5,009 bases of DNA from Ruminococcus flavefaciens (GTDB taxonomy: Bacteria > Bacillota > Clostridia > Oscillospirales > Ruminococcaceae): assembly GCA_002350065.1 (NCBI GenBank), contig DEDQ01000075.1, forward strand, positions 1,372-6,380, in the 5' to 3' direction. The notes beneath the pieces were generated by a model. The model saw only the letters and a list, made by a program, of their open reading frames with translations. It was not told the origin of the DNA and did not search any database. Shown here piece after piece: positions 1 through 4,955 of the stretch (its first letter is position 1; every line of letters begins with the position of its first letter). A program made the position numbers and the translations under genes.

Positions 1-16
1 TATTGAGTGCACATTT

Positions 17-45
17 ATTATAATATGGCTCAGCAGCTTTGTCAA
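17..45 (-). promoter_or_regulatory. Consensus sigma-A promoter firing leftward out of the window
   Basis: On the minus strand a perfect -35 box TTGACA (40-45) is followed after exactly 17 bp by a perfect -10 box TATAAT (17-22). Transcription would begin near position 10 and leave the window. Nothing inside the window is served by it, so it implies a divergent gene or operon immediately to the left of the nucleotidyltransferase operon. The boxes are read directly; activity is inferred. Confidence 0.75.
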
Positions 46-97
46 ACCTTCTGTGATACTATAATACACCTTTTTCACGATTTGTTAAAGCAGACCA

Positions 98-118
98 TTG
101 TCACTTTCTTAGTGACAA
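98..118. promoter_or_regulatory. Candidate operator: 8-bp inverted repeat between divergent promoters
   Basis: The arms TTGTCACT (98-105) and AGTGACAA (111-118) are perfect reverse complements around a 5-base centre, ttctt. Outside them CAT and ATG can extend the symmetry with one bulged base. There is no T-run on either side, so it does not look like a terminator. Its centre lies about 70 bp upstream of the expected start of the rightward transcript and about 98 bp from the leftward one, suiting a dimeric regulator acting on one or both. The regulator is not identifiable. Confidence 0.45.
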
Positions 119-142
119 ATGTACTTCCTTTCTGTTCAGTGA

Positions 143-171
143 TTGAATCCCGCGCGAAAATATGATATAAT
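143..171 (+). promoter_or_regulatory. Promoter of the nucleotidyltransferase/dehydrogenase operon
   Basis: A -35 box TTGAAT (143-148, four of six consensus) is followed after 17 bp by a perfect -10 box TATAAT (166-171), preceded by TGA, which makes an extended -10 element (TGnTATAAT). Transcription should start near 178, about 10 bases before the Shine-Dalgarno sequence at 187-194. Because these boxes lie inside the longest open frame, a TTG start at 143 is excluded as the translation start. Confidence 0.8.
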
Positions 172-193
172 ACATATAGTTCATTCGGAAGGA

Positions 194-931
194 GTGACAA
201 TTATAACAGCATTGATACTCGCCTCCGGCATGGGAACGCGCATGGGCGCTCTCACCGCTGACAAGCCGAAATGCATGGCTCCGCTCACAGGCGGAGAGAC
301 CATCATCAGCCGGCAGATACGTCAGCTCTGCGCGGCAGGCATAACCAGAATAGTCATAACAACAGGCGCATTTGCAGATATCCTGCGCGGATACGTGAAC
401 TCGCTCGGAGCCCCTGCCGAAATAATTTTCGTGCATAACCCGCTATTTGCGGATACTAATTATATATACTCCATGCACCTCGCTGCTGAGGAAGTCAGAG
501 GCGATATGCTCCTGATACACGGCGACCTCGTCTTTGAGGACAGGGTGCTCGCCCTCGTCATGAGCGGCGGGAGCTCTATGGCAGTCAGCAGCACCGCTCC
601 GCTGCCGGAAAAGGACTTCAAAGCCGAGATACACGACGGGCATATCTCCGCAGTCGGCGTTGACAGGTTCAGCTCTGCATATGCCGCACAGCCGCTGTAT
701 AAGCTCTGCGACAGCGAACGCAGAATGTGGTTTTCGCAGATAGCCCGATTCTGCTCAGACGGTGACCCGCAGAAGAGGAAATGCTACGCCGAGAATGCTC
801 TCAACGAGATAACGGACAAGTGCATTATCCGTCCTGCGGACTTTGACAGTATGCTCTGCGCCGAAGCCGATACTCCCGACGACCTTCACGCGATATGTGA
901 AAGTCTCAGAAAGGAGGGCGTCAATGAATAA
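194..931 (+). CDS. LicC/Fom1-type nucleotidyltransferase, candidate phosphonate cytidylyltransferase
   Basis: This is a single-domain NTP transferase (245 aa from GTG 194), a usual length for the LicC-like family, which joins CTP to a phosphorylated or phosphonate acceptor and releases pyrophosphate. Visible motifs are the nucleotide-binding loop LASGMGTRM (9-17), KPK (24-26), TNYIYSMHLA (88-97, like the NNIYSL stretch of choline-phosphate cytidylyltransferases), a metal-binding Asp in HGDLVFED (D111), and EADTPDDL near the C-terminus (D226), like the EIDTPEDL of LicC. The start is uncertain. The Shine-Dalgarno sequence AAGGAG (189-194) overlaps GTG 194; ATT 200 (5-base spacing) and ATA 203 (8-base spacing, giving MTALILASG) fit the family N-terminus better; TTG 212 is too far. 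The gene overlaps the following dehydrogenase by 8 bp, which suggests a phosphonate acceptor such as 2-hydroxyethylphosphonate. Choline phosphate, 2-aminoethylphosphonate (PntC-like) or a sugar phosphate remain possible. The nucleotidyltransferase fold is secure; the substrate is inference. Confidence 0.82.
   Translation: MTIITALILASGMGTRMGALTADKPKCMAPLTGGETIISRQIRQLCAAGITRIVITTGAFADILRGYVNSLGAPAEIIFVHNPLFADTNYIYSMHLAAEEVRGDMLLIHGDLVFEDRVLALVMSGGSSMAVSSTAPLPEKDFKAEIHDGHISAVGVDRFSSAYAAQPLYKLCDSERRMWFSQIARFCSDGDPQKRKCYAENALNEITDKCIIRPADFDSMLCAEADTPDDLHAICESLRKEGVNE
911..917 (+). promoter_or_regulatory. Ribosome binding site fixing the dehydrogenase start
   Basis: AAGGAGG lies inside the end of the nucleotidyltransferase gene, 6 bases before ATG 924. 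It selects this ATG over an in-frame upstream ATG and places the start 8 bp inside the preceding gene, an arrangement typical of translational coupling. Confidence 0.85.
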
Positions 932-2051
932 GCAGCTCATTTTCAGCGGCAGCAACGCATATTCGGAGTTCGGCAAACATCTCGCATCAACAGGACGTAA
1001 AAAGCTCCTTGCTGTGTGCGGGAGCTCCCTCACGGAAAGCGCTGCCGGAAGATTTTTCACTTCGCTGGAGGAGCTGACAGGCATAGCCGTCGTCAGATTC
1101 AGCGGATTTACGCCTAACCCCGATTACAGTGAGATAGCCGCAGGCGTTGAGCTCTTCCGGAGCTCGGGCTGCGACATGATATGCGGCGCAGGAGGCGGCT
1201 CCGCAATGGATACCGCCAAATGCATCAAGCTTTTTGCAGAGATGTCCGGCAGCACGGAATACTTCCGGCAGGAGATTATCCCAAACGATATATCGCTGTC
1301 GGTGATACCCTCAACAGCCGGAACAGGGAGCGAAACTACGCGATATGCCGTGATATACCACAACGGCGTGAAGATATCCGTCACGCACGAAAGCTGTATC
1401 CCCGGAGCTGTGCTGTTTGACCCGTCACTGCTCGAGAGCCTTCCCGCTCTCCACAAAAAAGCGGCAATGCTCGACGCGCTCTGCCACAGCATTGAATCAT
1501 TCTGGTCGGTGAACTCAACTCCGCAGAGCCGTGAACTCTCGCAGCAGGCTATAGCGATGATACTCGAAAATATGGAGGGCTATCTCGCGGGAGCTCCCGA
1601 TTGCGCCGGAAAAATGCTCATGGCAGCAAATACAGCCGGAAAGGCTATCAACATCACCGCTACGACTGCCGGTCACGCGATGAGCTACAAGCTCACCTCG
1701 CTGTACCACACTCCGCACGGGCTCTCAGCGGCGCTCTGCGTGCCGGAGGTGTACCGTTTCCTGCTGGATAACGCTGACCGCTGTCAGGACAAACGCGGCA
1801 GCGGATACCTCGTCGGCTCGCTGAAACAGCTCGCCGGAATGCTCGGGTGCGGAACTCCGGAGAAGGCGATAGCTTTCCTGGAAAAGCTCCCCTCAAAGCT
1901 CGGACTTGATGCTCCGGCAAATGTGAGCGAAGCGGATATCAGACTGCTTGCGGGCTCGACGAACTGCGAAAGACTGAGGAATAATCCCGTTATGCCTGAT
2001 ACATACGAGATAGAAGCTATGTACCGCCGCATTCTTTTGAATCAAAGCTGA
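924..2051 (+). CDS. Iron-containing alcohol dehydrogenase, probable phosphonoacetaldehyde reductase
   Basis: This 375-aa protein is full length for group III iron-dependent alcohol dehydrogenases, cytoplasmic NAD(P)H enzymes that interconvert aldehydes and alcohols. The nucleotide-binding loop GGGSAMDTAK (90-99) and STAGTGSE (130-137) are intact. All four metal ligands can be placed: D184 and H188 in LDALCH, H251 in AGHAMSY and H265 in TPHG. Stretches such as FTPNPDYSE, AKCIKLF, TRYAVIYHNGVKISVTHES and SFWSVNST recall the phosphonoacetaldehyde reductase subgroup (FomC/PhpC-like), which makes 2-hydroxyethylphosphonate, rather than butanol or propanediol dehydrogenases; this is recognition from memory, not an alignment. 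The upstream cytidylyltransferase supports it, since fosfomycin-type pathways reduce the aldehyde and then attach CMP. The start is ATG 924, behind AAGGAGG. A further in-frame ATG at 843 lies deep within the upstream gene and is unlikely. The gene ends the operon at a strong terminator. The fold is near certain; the substrate is probable. Confidence 0.87.
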   Translation: MNKQLIFSGSNAYSEFGKHLASTGRKKLLAVCGSSLTESAAGRFFTSLEELTGIAVVRFSGFTPNPDYSEIAAGVELFRSSGCDMICGAGGGSAMDTAKCIKLFAEMSGSTEYFRQEIIPNDISLSVIPSTAGTGSETTRYAVIYHNGVKISVTHESCIPGAVLFDPSLLESLPALHKKAAMLDALCHSIESFWSVNSTPQSRELSQQAIAMILENMEGYLAGAPDCAGKMLMAANTAGKAINITATTAGHAMSYKLTSLYHTPHGLSAALCVPEVYRFLLDNADRCQDKRGSGYLVGSLKQLAGMLGCGTPEKAIAFLEKLPSKLGLDAPANVSEADIRLLAGSTNCERLRNNPVMPDTYEIEAMYRRILLNQS

Positions 2052-2060
2052 ACATACACA

Positions 2061-2094
2061 AAAACAGACAGATACGTATGTATCTGTCTGTTTT
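2061..2094. terminator. Bidirectional intrinsic terminator between convergent genes
   Basis: A perfect 15-bp stem (AAAACAGACAGATAC at 2061-2075 pairing with 2080-2094) encloses a GTAT tetraloop. The rightward transcript leaves it through TTTTGCATTTTT, and the leftward one through TTTTTGTG. It begins 9 bases after the dehydrogenase stop and lies 21 bases beyond the lipoprotein stop, so it can end both convergent transcripts. Confidence 0.9.
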
Positions 2095-2115
2095 GCATTT
2101 TTAAGTATTCTTCAC

Positions 2116-2988
2116 TCAGGGAAGGTATGAGATAGTTACGTCCTCAAGACGGTCGCCTTCCTCAACGAATTCAAAGTGATAACCGCTCTTGCCGTAATAC
2201 TTTGTTGAGTCTATCTTGTAGTCAACGTTGTTGTAGTTATCCTCTTCACCGTCAGCAGCATTTGCAAGAAGGTCGCTTTTAACGAGTGTGAGCGGGAATG
2301 AGAACTGTACGTGCTTTGCAGACTCTGCAATATCAGCCTCGATATCAGCGTTGCGCTTATCGTCGTATGATGTTCTGGGAGCATAGAGAGGATACCATCT
2401 TACGCTTGAAAGTACGCACTCCTTCTCTGTGAGGTTTGAATCTGTGAAGTTGGTGAATTCAAACTGCATATGTGAATAATCAGTTACGTCGATAGTGATA
2501 CGTGCTGTTGAGTAATTCTTGTTTACGTTGTTATCCTTGTTTGCGAGATCTTTGTCAGCAAAAGGAAGACCTGCATCGATGAGGTCCTGATATGTAGACT
2601 CGCCGAGCTTGAATACCTTGCCGTCGTAAGCGAAGGCTCTGTTGTCGAGGTCAGCATAGCTCTCGCTGAGACCCTCTACAGGCTTTACCTCAGCAGAGGA
2701 AGTTGTCTTTGTTGTATCCTCCTTAGTGGGCTCAGTCTTGTCAGCCTTAGTTGTTGTAGTCTCAGCAGAAGATGCCTCAGTTGAAGCCTCAGTGTCCTTG
2801 TCTTTTCTTGACTTCTTTGTAGTGTCCTCTTTGTCCTCAGTGGACTCCTCTGTCTCGTCCTCAGTTGTTGCCTCAGTAGTCTTCTCTGTAGCTGAAGTCT
2901 TGTCATCATCAGAGCCGCCAAAATTCAGGCCGCATGATGTAAGTCCGAGCATTGCGATAAGAGAAACTGCAATAAGTGTCTTTTTCAT
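2116..2988 (-). CDS. Secreted lipoprotein with acidic Thr-rich linker, unknown function
   Basis: This 290-aa protein starts with a lipoprotein signal peptide: MKK, a hydrophobic stretch to residue 15, and the lipobox LTSC (16-19). Signal peptidase II should cleave before C19, which would be lipidated and hold the protein on the outer face of the membrane. Residues about 26-104 are low complexity, almost only Thr, Glu, Asp, Lys, Ser and Ala, a flexible linker that probably spans the cell wall. Residues about 108-290 form a folded domain with aromatic, strand-like segments (RAFAYDGKVFKLG, HMQFEFTNF, YHFEFVEEGD). I do not recognise the domain; LGESTYQDLIDAGLPF recalls Firmicute surface lipoproteins of unknown role. 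It is preceded by AAAGGAGG (2998-3005), 9 bases from ATG, and by its own promoter. Codons are biased to GTT, CTT, GGT, AAG and AAC, unlike the CTC/GCC-rich neighbours, which suggests high expression. It appears to be a single-gene transcript. Confidence 0.88.
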   Translation of the reverse strand: MKKTLIAVSLIAMLGLTSCGLNFGGSDDDKTSATEKTTEATTEDETEESTEDKEDTTKKSRKDKDTEASTEASSAETTTTKADKTEPTKEDTTKTTSSAEVKPVEGLSESYADLDNRAFAYDGKVFKLGESTYQDLIDAGLPFADKDLANKDNNVNKNYSTARITIDVTDYSHMQFEFTNFTDSNLTEKECVLSSVRWYPLYAPRTSYDDKRNADIEADIAESAKHVQFSFPLTLVKSDLLANAADGEEDNYNNVDYKIDSTKYYGKSGYHFEFVEEGDRLEDVTISYLP

Positions 2989-3051
2989 ATTTAATATCCT
3001 CCTTTAATGATATGTCAAACATCACAGATGCCGATAAACGACACCTTTAAA

Positions 3052-3080
3052 AGTATATCTCATTCGACATTTTATGTCAA
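3052..3080 (-). promoter_or_regulatory. Promoter of the lipoprotein gene
   Basis: On the minus strand a perfect -35 TTGACA (3075-3080) is followed after 17 bp by the -10 box TATACT (3052-3057). The transcript should start near 3045, giving a leader of about 57 bases before ATG 2988. A small palindrome, GACAT-ttt-ATGTC (3066-3078), overlaps the -35 box and could be a repressor site, but it is short enough to be chance. Confidence 0.82.
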
Positions 3081-3325
3081 GGAAATCGAAGTCCCGAAAG
3101 ATAAAATCATTTAATCCCTACACTTTATGGCACCAACAAAAGCAAACAATTGTTGAATTTACCATTGGTTTTCCTCACATAGAACGTAATATTTTACTAA
3201 CGCATTGCATAAATAGTCAGTCTCAAACTTGTGCATAGTAACCATGAAGGAAGTCTAAAGACAAATAATCCGTCAAAATAGCCACTGCAAATAACAAATC
3301 TATAAACAAAAAGAAGCTGCTTTTA
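3081..3325. other. AT-rich intergenic stretch without a supportable gene
   Basis: About 245 bases lie between the lipoprotein promoter and the terminator of the acetyltransferase/pseudouridine synthase gene. The stretch is clearly AT-richer than the genes. I see no strong promoter, no stable long hairpin and no tRNA-like fold. The only complete small frame I found worth noting is 28 codons on the minus strand (ATG at 3245, stop at 3159-3161), which has no ribosome binding site, so it is not called as a gene. Confidence 0.6.
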
Positions 3326-3357
3326 GAGGACGTGATATCGAGATATATCACGTCCTC
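3326..3357 (-). terminator. Hairpin terminator of the GNAT/pseudouridine synthase gene
   Basis: A perfect 13-bp stem (GAGGACGTGATAT at 3326-3338 pairing with 3345-3357) has a 6-base loop and sits about 25 bases beyond the leftward gene's stop. On the minus strand it is followed by TAAAAGCAGCTTCTTTTTG, so the T-run is delayed by about 12 bases. Position and stem strength make it the likely terminator, although its tail is not ideal. Confidence 0.72.
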
Positions 3358-3381
3358 GCTTATGGCAATGCGGCTTTTGTG

Positions 3382-4521
3382 TTATGATTCAGTTTTGAGC
3401 AGACTGAGCTCCTTTTCGGTGAGCGGACGGTATTCTCCGGGGGAGAGGTTCGGGTCAAGCGTGAGAGCTCCTATGCTGTCGCGGCGCAGGAATATTATCC
3501 GGCAATTCACGGCTTCAAGCATACGCTTGACCTCGTGCTTTTTGCCCTCGCAGATAGTTATTTCGCCGGAGAAAGCGGGTCCGTCGGGATTTTTCATATA
3601 GCGGTCACGGCGTCTGGCTGACATGAAGCTTTCGAGCTCGCGGATACGGTATTCCCTGACAAAGCGGAAAACGGCTCTGCGCGTAGTGAAATCAGCCATT
3701 TGTATACCGTTTTCGAGGCGCTTGACCTTCTCCGCAGTCATTTCACCGAGCGCGTAGAAGAAGTAGGTCTTGCTGATGTGGCGGTCCGGTTGCATTATCC
3801 TGAAATCGAGGTCGCCGTCGGTGGTGAGGACCAGCAGTCCGCACGTATCCTTGTCGAGCCTGCCGACCGGGTGGAGCTTCTTCGCAATGTCAGCGGGAAA
3901 GTAGTCCATGACCGTTTTATGCACCGCGTCCGAGCGGGCAGTCACGCAGCCCTGCGGCTTGTTGAACATATAGTACAGCTTGTTTTCCTGTTGTTTCCGG
4001 TAGAGCTTCGGGATAAAGTCGGGGACTATCGTGCCAAGATATGTAACGAATCTGTCGAAGCACGCCTTGTCGAAGCCGCTCCCCGAGCAGGCGACCGTGA
4101 ACTCGGTCTCGTCGTAGAAGCTGTACCAGCCTGTCTCGCGGAATCCGCTCCGGAGGTAGAAATCTCGCCGGCGCTGTTTTATCGCAGAGCTGCCGTCGGG
4201 AGTTTCAAACTCGGTCACTATCTGACAGCCGGAGTAATACCTGCTCAGAAGCTGAAGCGCCGTGCTGCCTGTACCGTGTGAGCGTCTGCTGCTCTCGACC
4301 GCGAAATATGCAAGGTAGCGTATGTTCTCGAATTTGCGTACTGCGAGGAATCCCGCGAGCTCGTCCTCGTCATATATCCCGAGCATATCGAGGTTGCCGT
4401 CCGCTCCGGAGGCGTATAGGCTGTCGACAGAGCAGCGTTCCCATTCCGGAAAAGCTTCCTCGTTTATCGCGTGAATCAGCTGTTTGTCGGGAGAATCCTG
4501 CGGAACTGGTCTCAGATACAT
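3382..4521 (-). CDS. GNAT acetyltransferase domain fused to an RsuA/RluE-type pseudouridine synthase
   Basis: This 379-aa protein joins two enzymes in one uninterrupted frame. Residues about 1-145 resemble a GNAT N-acyltransferase: the acetyl-CoA loop is RRSHGTG (79-85), followed by FYLRSGFRETG (121-131), the usual motif B region. Residues about 182-379 are a pseudouridine synthase of the RsuA/RluB/RluE/RluF family, which isomerises a specific uridine in rRNA: LYYMFNKPQG (182-191), catalytic Asp D223 in GRLDKDTCGLLVLTTDG (220-236), KTYFFYALG (251-259), GKKHEVKRMLEAVN (326-339) and FLRRDSIGALTLD (344-356). The N-terminal S4 RNA-binding domain common in RsuA relatives is absent; the GNAT domain takes its place, as RluE also lacks S4. 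The start ATG 4521 lies behind AAGAGG. An in-frame ATG at 4590 is rejected because the promoter lies between them. No ribosome binding site precedes the second domain, so separate translation is unlikely. Both folds are confident; the rRNA site and the acetyl acceptor are unknown. Confidence 0.88.
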   Translation of the reverse strand: MYLRPVPQDSPDKQLIHAINEEAFPEWERCSVDSLYASGADGNLDMLGIYDEDELAGFLAVRKFENIRYLAYFAVESSRRSHGTGSTALQLLSRYYSGCQIVTEFETPDGSSAIKQRRRDFYLRSGFRETGWYSFYDETEFTVACSGSGFDKACFDRFVTYLGTIVPDFIPKLYRKQQENKLYYMFNKPQGCVTARSDAVHKTVMDYFPADIAKKLHPVGRLDKDTCGLLVLTTDGDLDFRIMQPDRHISKTYFFYALGEMTAEKVKRLENGIQMADFTTRRAVFRFVREYRIRELESFMSARRRDRYMKNPDGPAFSGEITICEGKKHEVKRMLEAVNCRIIFLRRDSIGALTLDPNLSPGEYRPLTEKELSLLKTES

Positions 4522-4552
4522 TGTAAAGCCTCTTTTCTGTGGTTCTACTACT

Positions 4553-4581
4553 ATTATACACGAGGAGCGTGAAGTTGTAAA
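4553..4581 (-). promoter_or_regulatory. Promoter of the GNAT/pseudouridine synthase gene
   Basis: On the minus strand the -35 box TTTACA (4576-4581, five of six) is followed after 17 bp by a perfect -10 box TATAAT (4553-4558). The transcript should start near 4546, giving a leader of about 25 bases before ATG 4521. Its -35 box lies 2 bp from the -35 box of the divergent acylphosphatase promoter. Confidence 0.85.
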
Positions 4582-4583
4582 GG

Positions 4584-4612
4584 TTGCCAATGCATGGATA
4601 CTGTGATATAAT
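4584..4612 (+). promoter_or_regulatory. Promoter of the acylphosphatase gene
   Basis: The -35 box TTGCCA (4584-4589, five of six) is followed after 17 bp by a perfect, extended -10 box (TGA then TATAAT at 4607-4612). Transcription should start near 4619, leaving a leader of about 16 bases that carries the ribosome binding site AAGGAG (4621-4626). Confidence 0.85.
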
Positions 4613-4634
4613 TAGTATGAAAGGAGTGCGGACA

Positions 4635-4904
4635 ATGGAAAAGGTGAGAAGGCATATCATATTCTACGGATACGTACAGGGAGTCGGCTTCCGGTGGAGA
4701 GCGAGCTCTTCCGCACGCAGACTCGGCATTTCCGGCTGGGTGAGGAATCTGCCGGACGGCTCAGTTGAAATGGAGGCGGAGGGAAGTTTGAACGATATCG
4801 ACGAGCTCATACAGTCGATGGAAAACCATTCGTGGGGCAGCGTGGAACGCATAGAATCGCGGGATATCCCGATACATAACGACTATGCTTTCGAGATAAA
4901 ATGA
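4635..4904 (+). CDS. acyP: Acylphosphatase
   Basis: This 89-aa protein has the normal length of a free-standing acylphosphatase, a small soluble cytoplasmic enzyme that hydrolyses acyl phosphates such as acetyl phosphate or 1,3-bisphosphoglycerate to the carboxylate and phosphate. Both signature motifs are intact: YGYVQGVGFR (11-20) with the phosphate-binding arginine R20, and GWVRNLPDGSVE (34-45) with the catalytic asparagine N39. The start ATG 4635 has AAGGAG 8 bases upstream. An in-frame ATG at 4617 precedes and abuts that ribosome binding site, and another at 4584 falls on the -35 box, so both are rejected. The gene is transcribed alone, divergently from the GNAT/pseudouridine synthase gene, and a hairpin follows 15 bases after its stop. 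The cellular substrate cannot be told from sequence. Confidence 0.95.
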   Translation: MEKVRRHIIFYGYVQGVGFRWRASSSARRLGISGWVRNLPDGSVEMEAEGSLNDIDELIQSMENHSWGSVERIESRDIPIHNDYAFEIK

Positions 4905-4919
4905 TAAACAGAGAAGAAA

Positions 4920-4955
4920 ACAGCGGGGAGCTTTCATGAGAAAGGTCCCCGCTGT
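4920..4955. terminator. Very stable hairpin terminator, better suited to leftward transcription
   Basis: ACAGCGGGGA (4920-4929) pairs with TCCCCGCTGT (4946-4955). After one G-G mismatch, CTTTC pairs with GAAAG around an ATGA loop, giving 15 pairs in all. The rightward exit (CTGCAAGTTTG) has no real T-run, while the leftward exit reads TTTTCTTCTCTGTTT. It can end the acylphosphatase transcript but looks designed mainly for a minus-strand gene entering from the right. Confidence 0.82.

Noticed and set aside
39..65. Additional rightward promoter: TTGTCA with TATAAT at 60-65
   Set aside because: The spacer is only 15 bp and the promoter at 143-171 is much better placed for the operon.
98..118. 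The palindrome as an intrinsic terminator of an upstream gene
   Set aside because: Neither side has a T-run and the 8-bp stem is only moderately GC-rich, so an operator is the better reading.
143..193. TTG at 143 as an upstream start for the nucleotidyltransferase, adding 17 residues
   Set aside because: This TTG is the first half of the -35 box and the -10 box lies inside the extension, so the transcript would begin downstream of it; there is also no ribosome binding site before it.
843..923. N-terminal extension of the dehydrogenase by 27 residues
   Set aside because: It lies wholly within the upstream gene and lacks a ribosome binding site, while ATG 924 follows AAGGAGG at the right spacing and starts like other family members.
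924..2051. Glycerol-1-phosphate or other polyol dehydrogenase as the function of the dehydrogenase
   Set aside because: The four metal ligands and the GGGS, STAGTGSE and TPHG motifs are of the iron alcohol dehydrogenase type, and the subgroup-like stretches favour phosphonoacetaldehyde reductase.
2726..3007. Plus-strand Val/Ser-rich frame of 93 codons
   Set aside because: It is the complement of the lipoprotein's Thr/Glu/Asp linker, where low complexity removes stop codons; it has no ribosome binding site.
2992..3018. Second lipoprotein promoter starting from the TTGACA on the minus strand at 3013-3018
   Set aside because: The matching -10 region would fall at the ribosome binding site and start codon, giving a transcript without a leader; the -10 match is also poor.
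3700..4281. Plus-strand frame of 193 codons opposite the pseudouridine synthase gene
   Set aside because: It is the antisense of a gene with clear enzyme motifs, has no recognisable domain and no ribosome binding site.
4522..4590. ATG at 4590 as the start of the GNAT/synthase protein
   Set aside because: The -10 and -35 boxes of the gene's own promoter lie downstream of this codon, and the 23 extra residues do not belong to a GNAT fold.
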